A stretch of 64,000 nt of DNA from Paenibacillus sp. FSL H7-0357 (lineage in GTDB: Bacteria; Bacillota; Bacilli; Paenibacillales; Paenibacillaceae), in contig NZ_CP009241.1 in assembly GCF_000758525.1 (NCBI RefSeq), positions 4,712,001 through 4,776,000 on the forward strand, given 5' to 3'. The notes under the pieces were generated by a model. The model did no database searches. It was not told the origin of the DNA and saw only the letters and a list, made by a program, of their open reading frames with translations. The stretch's first letter is position 1. Every line of letters begins with the position of its first letter. Shown piece after piece: positions 1 through 8,227 of the stretch. The position numbers and the translations under genes were made by a program.

Positions 1-1080
1 CAGCTCATTTTTGCCAATCCGGTTCATCCGGCTGCTGGTGCTCTCCAGGCTGAGGATCAGGCTTCCCTTGAGCTGCTCCTTGCCTTTTCTCAGCTCATCT
101 TCGCTCAGACCGTTAACGGCAAGATCATGCATCATTTCCTTGATCAGCTCCGTCACCTCTTTGGTCTGCTTCGGCGCAGTGCCGGCATAGACGGTAAACA
201 GGCCGCTGTCTGCCTGGGAGCTGTGATAGGAGTAGACGGAATAGGCTAACCCGCGTTTTTCGCGAATCTCTTGGAACATTCGGGAGCTCATCCCGCCGCC
301 GATAGCATTATTCAGCAGCACCATGGCATATTGCAGCGGTCCGCCGCTTTCTACGCCCGGGAGGGAGAGGCAAATATGGTTTTGCTCCGTCTTCTTGCGG
401 TGAAACAGCAGTTCGCCATGGAAATCAGGAGCTGTCAAAGGCGCCGATTCACCATGGTTATCGAATGATCCGAAATGGGCCTCCAACAGGTCAACCAGTC
501 CGTCATTGATATTGCCTGCTACGCTGATTACCGTATTCTCAATGGTATACTGCTGTTTCATATACGCGTGGAGATCATCGGCCGTCATGTCCGCCAGCCG
601 TTCCTTCAAGCCCAGAATGGAATAAGCCAGCGGATGCTCGCCGTACGCCGCAGCGCACATCAGATCATGCACCAGATCATCCGGCGTATCCTCGCACATG
701 GCGATTTCCTCCAGGATGACATTTTTCTCCTTGGCCAGCTCTTCGGCATCAATCCGCGAGCGGAAAAACATATCGGACAGCACATCCACGGCTATCGGCA
801 GATGCTCATCCAATACTTTTGCATAATAACATGTATATTCCTTCGAGGTAAATGCGTTGACGTTGCCGCCAATCGCATCAAACTGCTCGGCAATATCTTT
901 GGCACTGAACCGGTCGGTGCCTTTAAAAAGCATGTGTTCGATAAAATGGGAAATCCCGTTATTCAGCGGGTTCTCATTGCGGGAGCCATTCTTGACCCAG
1001 ATTCCAAAGGAAACGGAGCGTCCGGTAGGAATTTTCTCCGTAACCACCCGCAGGCCGTTCGATAATACTATTTTTTCCAC
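1..1080 (-). CDS. mlpA: M16-family zinc peptidase (MlpA/YmxG type), 3' end outside the window
   Basis: The visible 360 codons encode the N-terminal and much of the second domain of a pitrilysin-family (M16) processing-peptidase-like protein. The inverted zinc motif HFIEH lies at residues 45-49 (H45, E48, H49), followed about 75 residues later by an acidic stretch (ILEEIAMCED) that should supply the third zinc ligand. The start is GTG at 1080, with AGGAGGA seven bases upstream (1088-1094). The gene follows ylxY by 80 bases, the same order as ylxY-mlpA downstream of pnp in Bacillus subtilis. The role of this family in Bacillales is poorly defined; a protease that removes presequence-like peptides is the family expectation. 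The C-terminal domain is cut by the window edge, so completeness cannot be judged. Confidence 0.92.
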   Translation of the reverse strand, partial: MEKIVLSNGLRVVTEKIPTGRSVSFGIWVKNGSRNENPLNNGISHFIEHMLFKGTDRFSAKDIAEQFDAIGGNVNAFTSKEYTCYYAKVLDEHLPIAVDVLSDMFFRSRIDAEELAKEKNVILEEIAMCEDTPDDLVHDLMCAAAYGEHPLAYSILGLKERLADMTADDLHAYMKQQYTIENTVISVAGNINDGLVDLLEAHFGSFDNHGESAPLTAPDFHGELLFHRKKTEQNHICLSLPGVESGGPLQYAMVLLNNAIGGGMSSRMFQEIREKRGLAYSVYSYHSSQADSGLFTVYAGTAPKQTKEVTELIKEMMHDLAVNGLSEDELRKGKEQLKGSLILSLESTSSRMNRIGKNEL

Positions 1081-1160
1081 TTCTACGTCCTCCTGGCATA
1101 GCCCTGTATCTATCTTTGTATTTGTTACGCGCGACTCTTATCCTACCAGAAATTAACCGC

Positions 1161-2147
1161 TCACTCAACTTCTGAAGGGGCCAGCCGCTCCGCTGACAGT
1201 GTTTCACTGACCGTACCCAGCTGAAGACCTTTAGCTTTAATCCCCCGGATCATGCCTCTCAGCGCTTTGGAAGAGGAAGCCGTCGGATGCATCAATATCA
1301 ATGTACCCGGCTCGGACTGGCTGCTGATTTTGGCGACAACGGATTCTGGAGAAGGGTTGCGCCAATCGACGGTATCCAGTGTCCACAGCACCGTTTTCAG
1401 CCCCAATGAGGCGGCGATATCCACTGTTTCCTGATCAAAATCACCGGACGGAGGCGCAAACCAGGTATTGGTTACTCCAAGACTCTCTTTCAGCAGACTC
1501 TTTGTTTTCTCAATCTCGGCGGTCGCCCGGGCCCGGCTTAAAGTGCTCATATCGGGATGGGTATACGCATGATTCTCCATCTCATGCCCGCGTTTCAGCA
1601 TTTCGGCCGCAAGCTCCCGGTTATGGCTAAGCCAGCTTCCATCCAGAAAAAAGGTCACCTTTACCTTTTCCTCATCCAAAATGTTAAGCATCGGTATAAT
1701 GAATTGATTGCCCCATGCTACATTGATCATCAGCGAGACCATAGGCTTGGCGGGATTGCCCCGGTAAATCGGGTGAGCACCCAGATCATTCAGTGACACC
1801 TTCGGCGGGATTTGCCGGTACACCCATTTGAGGCCCTCTCCCGGCCCCTGCAGCAGTGTATTACGGTACGTGGCCTCTACATCAACCTCAAGGCCATTAT
1901 AACCCGGAATTGCCTTCCACACCCGGTCCACGGCAGCATCCACCGGTGCGGCATTCAGCTTAGCCGCTTTGCTCTCAATCAAAGAACGCAGCTCCTGGTC
2001 ACGCTCTTTCGGAATGTTACTCCACACAGCCAGTCCATCCTGCGGCTTAAGCTCAGCCAGCATTTCCTTCACCGGTCCGTATGTACTGCCAAGACCGATT
2101 ACCACAGCAATACAGGCAAGCACAAGCGCTGCTTTTTCCGTCTTCAT
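1161..2147 (-). CDS. ylxY: YlxY-type polysaccharide deacetylase-like protein, membrane anchored
   Basis: A 328-residue protein with an N-terminal signal-anchor (about residues 5-22, rich in Ala/Val/Ile) and a C-terminal NodB-like carbohydrate esterase 4 domain. The second metal motif is present (HAYTHPD), and the motif FAPPSGD resembles motif 3. The first motif, normally TFDDG, reads NVAWGNQ, so the catalytic base aspartate and the adjacent metal-binding aspartate are missing; I recall the same substitution in other YlxY proteins. I chose ATG 2147 because GGGGAGGAA lies just upstream and the hydrophobic anchor then begins at once; the ATG at 2192 would add a polar tail. The gene sits between pnp and mlpA. 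The likely site of action is the outer face of the membrane; activity on peptidoglycan is doubtful. Confidence 0.9.
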   Translation of the reverse strand: MKTEKAALVLACIAVVIGLGSTYGPVKEMLAELKPQDGLAVWSNIPKERDQELRSLIESKAAKLNAAPVDAAVDRVWKAIPGYNGLEVDVEATYRNTLLQGPGEGLKWVYRQIPPKVSLNDLGAHPIYRGNPAKPMVSLMINVAWGNQFIIPMLNILDEEKVKVTFFLDGSWLSHNRELAAEMLKRGHEMENHAYTHPDMSTLSRARATAEIEKTKSLLKESLGVTNTWFAPPSGDFDQETVDIAASLGLKTVLWTLDTVDWRNPSPESVVAKISSQSEPGTLILMHPTASSSKALRGMIRGIKAKGLQLGTVSETLSAERLAPSEVE

Positions 2148-2237
2148 GACGCATTTCCTCCCCGGCAGAAACGTCTCACGCTCGTCCCGCACAGGGTGCT
2201 AGGACGCTTTGTCCCAGCCTATGTAGGTTTGGAGAAG

Positions 2238-2266
2238 AATATGCATACAGCTTGCACTTGAAGCAA
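2238..2266 (-). promoter_or_regulatory. Possible weak sigma-A promoter for ylxY
   Basis: On the minus strand TTGCTT (2261-2266) and CATATT (2238-2243) are separated by 17 bases. Each matches the consensus at four of six positions. It lies between the terminator at 2265-2291 and the ylxY start, so it would supply ylxY-mlpA after termination. Weak evidence. Confidence 0.3.
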
Positions 2267-2291
2267 ATTAAAATAACCCCACAAAGTGGGG
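2265..2291 (-). terminator. Intrinsic terminator upstream of ylxY
   Basis: On the minus strand CCCCAC (2291-2286), loop TTT and GTGGGG (2282-2277) are followed by the T-rich tract TTATTTTAATTT. It is the second terminator after pnp and ends any transcript of the cassette 2292-2429, unless it acts as an attenuator for ylxY. Confidence 0.75.
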
Positions 2292-2429
2292 CCCGGGCTG
2301 TAAAGATAATCCAGATACATCGTTATATCAAGTGGAAACAACTTCGCCGTCCTTAAAAGGAAGGTATCCGTTTCAGCGAGATATATAAGGATAATTTATA
2401 GCGTGAAGCATATAAATTCCTATATTTTT
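2292..2429. other. Non-coding, hairpin-rich cassette between two terminators
   Basis: This is the core of the 361-base gene-free stretch between ylxY and pnp. It has no credible reading frame. It holds nested inverted repeats: GAAAC (2335-2339) with GTTTC (2370-2374), enclosing TCCTT (2350-2354) with AAGGA (2357-2361), and an AT-rich arm pair in 2389-2418 (AATTTATA with TATAAATT). A sigma-A-like promoter on the minus strand lies at 2303-2331. The architecture suggests a small RNA, an attenuator for ylxY, or a dispersed intergenic repeat of the type common in Paenibacillus. Which of these applies cannot be told from one copy. Confidence 0.5.
2303..2331 (-). promoter_or_regulatory. Candidate sigma-A promoter firing into the 2265-2291 hairpin
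   Basis: On the minus strand TTGATA (2326-2331, five of six matches) and TATCTT (2303-2308, four of six) have the ideal 17-base spacer. The predicted start near 2296 is only a few bases ahead of the terminator stem that begins at 2291, so the transcript would be either a very short RNA or a leader whose first element is a terminator. Confidence 0.45.
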
Positions 2430-2462
2430 AAAAAAGAGCCAGAATGCATACGCTTCTGTCTC
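2430..2462 (-). terminator. Intrinsic terminator of pnp
   Basis: On the minus strand GAGACAGAA (2462-2454) pairs with TTCTGGCTC (2444-2436) with one mismatch across a 9-base loop, followed by six T (2435-2430). It lies 47 bases beyond the pnp stop codon. Confidence 0.8.
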
Positions 2463-2508
2463 TTCTCAATTATACAATTGACGCTTTTGCCAAAAGGGTG
2501 AGTCCGGC

Positions 2509-4611
2509 TTACGCCTTTGCTCCGCTTTCCGAAGTCAATACCGCTTTGCGCGATAGATTCACACGGCCCTGCTGGTCAATTTCGGTTACTTTTACAGTGA
2601 TGGTGTCGCCGATGGCAACTACATCTTCCACCTTGGCTACGCGCTCAGTGGAGAGCTGGGAAATATGCACCAATCCGTCTTTACCCGGAATCAGTTCAAC
2701 AAATGCGCCGAACTTCTCGATGCGTCTAACGGTACCCACATAAATTTCGCCGACCTGCACTTCACGCACAATGCCTTCGATAATGCCGCGGGCTTTCTGA
2801 ATCATTTCTTCGTCCGAAGATCCGATAAAGACACGGCCATCCTGTTCGATGTCGATCTTCACGCCGGTTTCTTCAATGATTTTATTGATAATCTTACCAC
2901 CTGCACCGATAACATCACGGATCTTGTCCGGATTGATATTGATGATAATGATCTTAGGAGCGTATTTGGACAAGCTTGGTCTAGGCTCGGAGATAGCCTC
3001 CATCATTTTGCCCAAGATGAACATACGTCCTTCTTTAGCCTGCTGCAAAGCATCCTGCAGGATTTTACGGTCGATGCCGTCGATTTTGATATCCATCTGG
3101 ATCGCCGTTACACCTTCAGCCGTACCTGCTACCTTGAAGTCCATATCGCCAAGATGATCTTCCATTCCTTGAATGTCCGTTAAGATCGAGACATGCTCTC
3201 CATCTTTAATCAGACCCATCGCTACTCCCGCTACAGGGGCTTTGATCGGCACACCCGCATCCATCATTGCCAAAATGCTCGCGCAGATACTTGCCTGGGA
3301 AGTAGATCCGTTGGATTCAATCGCTTCAGATACCAAACGGATGGTGTACGGGAATTCAGTTTCACTAGGAATGACTTTGGACAACGCGCGTTCTCCAAGG
3401 GCTCCGTGGCCAATCTCGCGACGTCCCGGTGCTCTAAGCGGACGTGCCTCCCCTACGCTGAACGGAGGGAAATTGTAGTGATGCATAAACCGTTTGGTTT
3501 CTGCCGGATCAATACCGTCAAGAATCTGTACATCACCCAGTGCACCCAGTGTACATACGCTAAGGATTTGTGTTTGTCCACGGGTGAATAGTCCGGATCC
3601 GTGCGTACGCGGAAGCAGAGAAGTATCGCATTCAATCGGACGGATTTCATCCAGCTTGCGGCCATCCGGGCGAACCTTATCATGTGTAATCAAACGTCTG
3701 ACTTCATCCTTCACGATATCATGCAGGACTTCCTTCACATCTTTAAGAAGTTCAGGTGTCTCTATGTATTTCTCTACGAAATACTCCACCGTTTCATTGT
3801 TGACCAAGTCGATGGCATCCTGACGGGCATGCTTCTCGGCAATTTTCACGGCATCTACGAGACGGCTTTCCGCATAAGCGCGAACCTCTGTGTTGACATC
3901 AGCGTTAACCGCATGCAGCTTCACAGCCATCTTCTCTTTGCCGGCAACTGCTACCAGCTGCTCAATTGTTGCTACGATCTTGCGGACTTCATCATGACCG
4001 AACATGATGGCTTCCAGCATTACATCTTCCGGCACTTCATTGGCTTCCGCTTCCACCATCATGATGGCGTCTTTAGTTCCCGCTACCACCACGTAGATGT
4101 CACTTGCCGCCTGCTGTGCAACGTCAGGATTAATGATGAATTGACCGTCAATGCGGCCGACAGCCACACCGCCGATAGGACCATTGAAAGGAACATCGGA
4201 AATACTGAGTGCTGCGGAAGTACCGATCATAGCAGCAATATCCGGCGCACAATCCTGATCCACGCTCATAACCATATTCAATACTTGCACGTCATTGCGG
4301 AATCCTTCCGGAAACAGCGGACGAATCGGACGGTCAGTCAGACGGCTGGACAAAATAGCCTTCTCACTTGGTCTGCCTTCGCGTTTAATAAATCCGCCCG
4401 GGATTTTACCCACTGCGTATAATCTTTCTTCATAGTTAACCGTAAGCGGGAAAAAATCCAGATCTTTAGGTTCGCTTGACGCTGTAACCGTACACAATAC
4501 AGCAGTATCTCCGTAACGAACCATTACGGCTGCGTTCGCTTGTTTGGCCAGACGGCCTGTTTCCAGCACAAGGCGTCTTCCGCCAAGCTGCATTTCTACA
4601 CGTTGTTCCAT
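2509..4611 (-). CDS. pnp: Polyribonucleotide nucleotidyltransferase (PNPase)
   Basis: A 700-residue protein of normal family length. It degrades RNA 3' to 5' using phosphate, releasing nucleoside diphosphates, and is a core decay and quality-control enzyme in the cytoplasm. Domain order: first RNase PH domain (about 1-215), helical linker, second RNase PH domain (about 310-540), KH domain with the IGAGGK loop (about 555-615) and S1 domain ([15 protein letters not shown], about 620-690). The start ATG at 4611 has AAGGAGGG upstream. It is transcribed from its own promoter near 4801-4828 with a leader of about 180 bases containing a strong hairpin, and ends at the terminator 2430-2462. The position after rpsO is the usual one, suggesting possible autoregulation through leader cleavage as known in Escherichia coli. 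Confidence 0.98.
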   Translation of the reverse strand: MEQRVEMQLGGRRLVLETGRLAKQANAAVMVRYGDTAVLCTVTASSEPKDLDFFPLTVNYEERLYAVGKIPGGFIKREGRPSEKAILSSRLTDRPIRPLFPEGFRNDVQVLNMVMSVDQDCAPDIAAMIGTSAALSISDVPFNGPIGGVAVGRIDGQFIINPDVAQQAASDIYVVVAGTKDAIMMVEAEANEVPEDVMLEAIMFGHDEVRKIVATIEQLVAVAGKEKMAVKLHAVNADVNTEVRAYAESRLVDAVKIAEKHARQDAIDLVNNETVEYFVEKYIETPELLKDVKEVLHDIVKDEVRRLITHDKVRPDGRKLDEIRPIECDTSLLPRTHGSGLFTRGQTQILSVCTLGALGDVQILDGIDPAETKRFMHHYNFPPFSVGEARPLRAPGRREIGHGALGERALSKVIPSETEFPYTIRLVSEAIESNGSTSQASICASILAMMDAGVPIKAPVAGVAMGLIKDGEHVSILTDIQGMEDHLGDMDFKVAGTAEGVTAIQMDIKIDGIDRKILQDALQQAKEGRMFILGKMMEAISEPRPSLSKYAPKIIIININPDKIRDVIGAGGKIINKIIEETGVKIDIEQDGRVFIGSSDEEMIQKARGIIEGIVREVQVGEIYVGTVRRIEKFGAFVELIPGKDGLVHISQLSTERVAKVEDVVAIGDTITVKVTEIDQQGRVNLSRKAVLTSESGAKA

Positions 4612-4734
4612 AAAATCCCTCCTTGAATGGTAGTAGACCCGCTGTACATTATCGCAGGTTCAATGATTGTCATTGGTGAAACGGATGTCTTGATCACTTT
4701 GGGGTCAAGGGCCGGTTCTCTATGTTTTATACAA

Positions 4735-4780
4735 GCAAAAACGGCTTGTCCTCCATAAGAGGTAAAATAGCCGTTTTTGC
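4735..4780 (-). promoter_or_regulatory. pnp: Long two-tier hairpin in the pnp leader
   Basis: GCAAAAACGGCT (4735-4746) pairs perfectly with AGCCGTTTTTGC (4769-4780), and CCTC (4750-4753) pairs with GAGG (4759-4762) inside. It lies between the proposed pnp promoter and the pnp start. It could be an RNase III substrate, an attenuator (the stem contains a five-T arm), or a bidirectional terminator. Confidence 0.6.
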
Positions 4781-4800
4781 GAATAAGTTAAGCTTGCCTA

Positions 4801-4828
4801 ATTGTAAAAGTTTTCCCTAAATTTTCAA
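4801..4828 (-). promoter_or_regulatory. pnp: Sigma-A promoter of pnp
   Basis: On the minus strand TTGAAA (4823-4828) and TACAAT (4801-4806) are separated by 16 bases, each matching the consensus at five of six positions. The -35 box overlaps the U-tract of the rpsO terminator, so pnp restarts immediately after rpsO ends. Start of transcription expected near 4794. Confidence 0.6.
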
Positions 4829-4890
4829 AAAGCAACCCGGCTGTCCCGCTGTCGCTCCGAGAAGGACATACGGTATACAACCAGGCTGCT
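4827..4890 (-). terminator. rpsO: Terminator after rpsO
   Basis: On the minus strand AGCAGCCTGG (4890-4881) pairs with CCGGGTTGCT (4840-4831), using two G-U pairs, with an inner TGTCC/GGACA helix, and is followed by TTTTT. It lies 23 bases after the rpsO stop. Confidence 0.65.
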
Positions 4891-4912
4891 TTAAGGGTAA
4901 TCTTATGGAAAA

Positions 4913-5182
4913 TTAACGACGCAATCCCAGTTTTTCGATCAGGGCGCTGTAACGTCTGATGTCTTTGTTCTTCAAATACGCCAGCAGTTTACGACGTTGT
5001 CCAACCATCTTCAGCAATCCGCGACGGGAATGATGATCCTTCTTGTGCGTACGCAAGTGGTCAGTCAAATTAACGATGTTCTCCGTAAGGATAGCAACTT
5101 GCACCTCAGGGGATCCAGTATCGGATTCATGAGTTTTGTGCTCGTCGATCAATTGGTGTTTACGTTCTTGAGTCAATGCCAT
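4913..5182 (-). CDS. rpsO: Ribosomal protein uS15
   Basis: An 89-residue protein of exactly the usual length, with the highly conserved core [14 protein letters not shown] and HSRRGLL. It binds 16S rRNA in the platform of the 30S subunit early in assembly. I chose ATG 5182 ([11 protein letters not shown]) because AAGGAGGTGAAC lies directly upstream; the longer frame from 5224 would place the ribosome site inside the gene. It has its own promoter (5286-5314), a structured leader resembling a S15-binding control region, and a terminator at 4827-4890, so it forms a monocistronic unit between ribF and pnp. Confidence 0.98.
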   Translation of the reverse strand: MALTQERKHQLIDEHKTHESDTGSPEVQVAILTENIVNLTDHLRTHKKDHHSRRGLLKMVGQRRKLLAYLKNKDIRRYSALIEKLGLRR

Positions 5183-5216
5183 CCTGTTCACCTCCTTCAT
5201 TATAATCGCCAGTAGC

Positions 5217-5276
5217 CTCGTCACCGTCGGTGAGAACGAGCAACCAAGCTATGGTTATGATGCTGTTTTTCCAGCA
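5217..5276 (-). promoter_or_regulatory. rpsO: Structured rpsO leader, candidate S15 autoregulatory RNA
   Basis: Two hairpins precede the rpsO ribosome site. CTCG/TCACC (5217-5225) pairs with GGTGA/CGAG (5229-5240), with a bulge, and TGCTG (5261-5265) pairs with CAGCA (5272-5276). S15 binding to its own leader is established in several bacteria with different folds. Here it is inferred from position and pairing only. Confidence 0.5.
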
Positions 5277-5285
5277 ACGTTAATC

Positions 5286-5314
5286 AGTATAGCATTATCG
5301 GAAAGAAAAGTAAA
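5286..5314 (-). promoter_or_regulatory. rpsO: Sigma-A promoter of rpsO
   Basis: On the minus strand TTTACT (5309-5314, four of six) and TATACT (5286-5291, five of six) with a 17-base spacer. It lies immediately after the ribF stop codon, with no terminator between, so ribF transcripts may also read into rpsO. Confidence 0.6.
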
Positions 5315-5332
5315 CGGCTTGTCCCGTGCAGA

Positions 5333-6280
5333 TTAAGAATGATAGCCCAGCAGCTCTTTGGCCGTTTCGGCATCTGCAGCAATCTGTGAAATCAGGGCAT
5401 CAATCGACTCAAACTTACGCTCAGGCCGGATAAAGGAGACCAGTTCTACCTTAAGTTCCTCTTCATAGATGTCTCCTGCAAAATCAAACAGATGCACCTC
5501 AAAGCTCGGGGCAATCATCCCCTCATGGAACGTAGGCTTCACGCCGACATTCATTACGCCGTACAGGACGTCTTCCTTATAAAAGACCCGCACTGCATAC
5601 ACCCCTTTAGCCGGGATGACATAACGGTCTTCCAGCTGAAGATTTGCAGTCGGAAAACCAATCGTGCGGCCTCTCTTCTCCCCGTGCCCTACAACTCCGC
5701 GCAGATGATAGCAGCGCCCAAACCATGCGTTGGCCAGGGTTAGATCTCCGTTCTGGAGGCTCTTTCGAATGCCGGAGCTGCTTACCTTCTCTCCTTCAAG
5801 CAGAAAAGGAGGCACTGTCTCCACATTCATCACACCGTTCCCCAGCTCACGGAGCATATCGGCATCCCCTTCGCCCATGTAGCCAAAGCGGAAATCGAAG
5901 CCGATAACTGCAGTTACAATATGCAGCGGCAGCAGCATTACAGAGACAAAATCCTGCGGGCTAACCCGGGACAGCTGCTCATTAAATTCAATTATATACA
6001 AAATATCGACCCCCATGCCGGCAAGCAGTTCCTGCTTGTCCTTCGCCGGGGTCAAATATCCATCATAGTCACCTTTGCCCATTACATCCTTGGGATGAGG
6101 ATGAAAGGTCATGACTGCTGCCGGTACGCCTTGTTTACGGGCCAGAGCTACAGCGGAAGTAATGACGCTGGCATGTCCGCGGTGCAGTCCGTCAAACTGG
6201 CCCAGGGCAGTCACTTGCGGCTGCGCCCACTGCGCTGCGGTCTCCGCTGGCATTGGATAACTTAAGGTTACGGTTCTCAC
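5333..6280 (-). CDS. ribF: Bifunctional riboflavin kinase / FAD synthetase
   Basis: Converts riboflavin to FMN and then FAD in the cytoplasm. The N-terminal nucleotidyltransferase domain shows the GQFDGLHRGH motif (HxGH-like) and the C-terminal flavokinase domain shows GRTIGFPTANL. I chose GTG 6280, giving 315 residues starting MRTVTLSYP, because AGGTGAG lies eight bases upstream and the length and start match the family; the GTG at 6292 would leave no ribosome site. It is the last gene of the rimP-to-ribF operon, 37 bases after truB, as in Bacillus. Confidence 0.95.
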   Translation of the reverse strand: MRTVTLSYPMPAETAAQWAQPQVTALGQFDGLHRGHASVITSAVALARKQGVPAAVMTFHPHPKDVMGKGDYDGYLTPAKDKQELLAGMGVDILYIIEFNEQLSRVSPQDFVSVMLLPLHIVTAVIGFDFRFGYMGEGDADMLRELGNGVMNVETVPPFLLEGEKVSSSGIRKSLQNGDLTLANAWFGRCYHLRGVVGHGEKRGRTIGFPTANLQLEDRYVIPAKGVYAVRVFYKEDVLYGVMNVGVKPTFHEGMIAPSFEVHLFDFAGDIYEEELKVELVSFIRPERKFESIDALISQIAADAETAKELLGYHS

Positions 6281-6317
6281 GCTGTTTCTCACCTACAATT
6301 CACTAATAAAATTAATA

Positions 6318-7232
6318 TTATGCTTGTGCGAATACCTTTACAGGGGCTATTGCTCCTGTGTCATCCAATTCATAAATGCCCAGGAACACTCCCTGTAGAT
6401 CATACAGCCGAAAATGTCCGGCCTGCTTTACTTCAGGTGCTACGTAACGTGTTGAAAGGCGCTGCCCCTGCAGGGCGGCCTTCCTCTTCTCATCCATTAC
6501 CGAATGCCGGGACAGATGAGAAATCGCATCATCCGCCGCGATCAGATGTTCATCGAGTGTGCCTGCTTCTTTATGCTCGGCAATTTGCTCAAGAGTTAGA
6601 CAGTGACTGGCAGATATCCCTGCGGACATCGTCCGTTCCAGCTTGACCATCACACCGGGCACTCCAAGCGCCCGGCCGATATCTACGCAAAGCGTACGGA
6701 TGTATGTACCCTTGGAACACAGCACACGGAAGGTAATATCGGGATAATTGCCGCTATACACCATATCCGTCATCTCAATTTCGTAAATCTCCACTTCACG
6801 GCTCTTGCGCTCTACAGTCTTGCCTTCTCTAGCCAGCTCATAGAGGCGTTTGCCTTCCACTTTCACCGCCGAGTACATCGGGGGAACCTGAGAGATTACT
6901 CCTTTAAAGGAGTTCAGTACCGCCAGAACTTCTTCCCCGGTAACTTTCACTTCATCTACAGTTTCCGTAATGGTTCCGGTTAAGTCTTCGGTATCGCTTG
7001 CCATACCTAGTCTCAATGTGGCCACATATTCCTTAGGCAGCTCCTGGATATACTCCACAACCCGGGTTGCCCTTCCAAGACAAAGCGGCAATACGCCTGT
7101 CACTTGAGGATCCAGAGTTCCGGTGTGTCCGATACGCTTCATGCCAAGAATCCGCCGGGCTTTGGCTACAACATCATGTGAAGTGTACCCTGCTGGCTTA
7201 AAAACAGCCAAAACACCTGTAAGCTCACTCAT
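6318..7232 (-). CDS. truB: tRNA pseudouridine-55 synthase
   Basis: A 304-residue TruB that isomerises U55 in the T-loop of tRNAs. The catalytic aspartate is D41 in HTGTLDPQVTG; KPAGYTSHD and the RRILG segment are also typical. A small C-terminal PUA-like extension follows residue 240. The ATG overlaps the nrnA stop by four bases (ATGA), which indicates translational coupling. Confidence 0.97.
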   Translation of the reverse strand: MSELTGVLAVFKPAGYTSHDVVAKARRILGMKRIGHTGTLDPQVTGVLPLCLGRATRVVEYIQELPKEYVATLRLGMASDTEDLTGTITETVDEVKVTGEEVLAVLNSFKGVISQVPPMYSAVKVEGKRLYELAREGKTVERKSREVEIYEIEMTDMVYSGNYPDITFRVLCSKGTYIRTLCVDIGRALGVPGVMVKLERTMSAGISASHCLTLEQIAEHKEAGTLDEHLIAADDAISHLSRHSVMDEKRKAALQGQRLSTRYVAPEVKQAGHFRLYDLQGVFLGIYELDDTGAIAPVKVFAQA

Positions 7233-8206
7233 AAAAGACGTCTGACCTCCTCCAGCACCCGTGGTATTGCCTGCTCCAGCGTCCCCTCAACCCGGGCACC
7301 TGCTGCGCGGGTATGTCCGCCGCCTCCAAAGACTTGAGCCAGCGCCGCGACATCGACCTTGCCGGCCGAACGCAGGCTGACCTTCACAGCAGTCTCATCG
7401 ATGACCTTGAACAGCATGCCGACCTCCACACCGCGGATATTACGCGGATAATTAACAATGCCTTCAAGATCCTCATTGGCGGCATTACATTCGAGCATAT
7501 CCTGTGGTGTTACATAAACCCAGGCAACATCGCCCTGCGGAGTTAATTGCAAAGTGTTCAGTGCCCGGTTCAGCACCTTCACCTGAGCTAATGTCATTTC
7601 CTCCAGCAACGTCTCCGCCAGCTCGGGACCGTTAACTCCCAGTGCCAGCAGCTCAGAGACAGCCGCCATCACTTTAGGTGAGGTATTCGTGTAGCGGAAG
7701 CCGCCTGTATCGGTCAGCAATCCTGTATAGATTGCTGTAGCAATATCTATATCCCATTCCACCTCAAACGTCTTCAGCAGGTCGAACAAAATTTCTGCAG
7801 TCGCAGCAGCGTCCGGCTTAATCAGCGTAACGAATCCGTAACCGTTATTGGTGGGATGATGGTCAATGTTTGCGATAAGGGCATCCTGAGCAAAAAAGCG
7901 CTGGGTCAGCCCCACACGCTGAAAATCTGCACAATCGACGCAAATGACATTACTGTACGTCCGGGGCAATTCACCGTCCGCCAGATTGACAATCTCATCG
8001 GCATGCCATAAATATTCCATCCGTTTGGGAATCGGGCCTTCATTCAGCATAGTATATTTTTTGCCCAGACATGAGAGAAGCCAGCCCACCGCGAGGGTGG
8101 AGCTGACTGCATCTCCGTCCGGCTGAACATGCGACACTACAAGATAATCGTCGTGTTCCAGCAGAAACTTACGGGTCTGCTGGAGACTTTGTTCATAGCT
8201 CTGCAT
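7229..8206 (-). CDS. nrnA: Bifunctional oligoribonuclease / pAp phosphatase (DHH-DHHA1)
   Basis: A 325-residue member of the DHH phosphoesterase family. Motif 1 is SHVQPDGDAVSS (residues 25-36), the DHH motif is NIDHHPTNNGYG (about residue 115), and the DHHA1 domain ends with GGGGHTRAAGAR. The known Bacillus homologue removes short RNA oligonucleotides and dephosphorylates 3'-phosphoadenosine 5'-phosphate, taking the place of Orn. It lies between rbfA and truB, so it is co-expressed with translation factors. A ribosome site AAAGGAGA precedes ATG 8206. Confidence 0.95.
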   Translation of the reverse strand: MQSYEQSLQQTRKFLLEHDDYLVVSHVQPDGDAVSSTLAVGWLLSCLGKKYTMLNEGPIPKRMEYLWHADEIVNLADGELPRTYSNVICVDCADFQRVGLTQRFFAQDALIANIDHHPTNNGYGFVTLIKPDAAATAEILFDLLKTFEVEWDIDIATAIYTGLLTDTGGFRYTNTSPKVMAAVSELLALGVNGPELAETLLEEMTLAQVKVLNRALNTLQLTPQGDVAWVYVTPQDMLECNAANEDLEGIVNYPRNIRGVEVGMLFKVIDETAVKVSLRSAGKVDVAALAQVFGGGGHTRAAGARVEGTLEQAIPRVLEEVRRLL

Positions 8207-8227
8207 TCGCCGTCTCCTTTATGTTTC

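Noticed and set aside
2148..2192. An upstream ATG for ylxY giving 15 extra residues.
   Set aside because: The extension is polar and precedes the signal-anchor, and the good ribosome site lies inside it.
3601..4422. A 273-codon open frame on the plus strand.
   Set aside because: It lies entirely antisense to pnp, has no family signature and mirrors PNPase codon bias. The same applies to plus-strand frames at 8873-9724 (infB), 15703-16641 (polC) and 35591-36475 (cheB).
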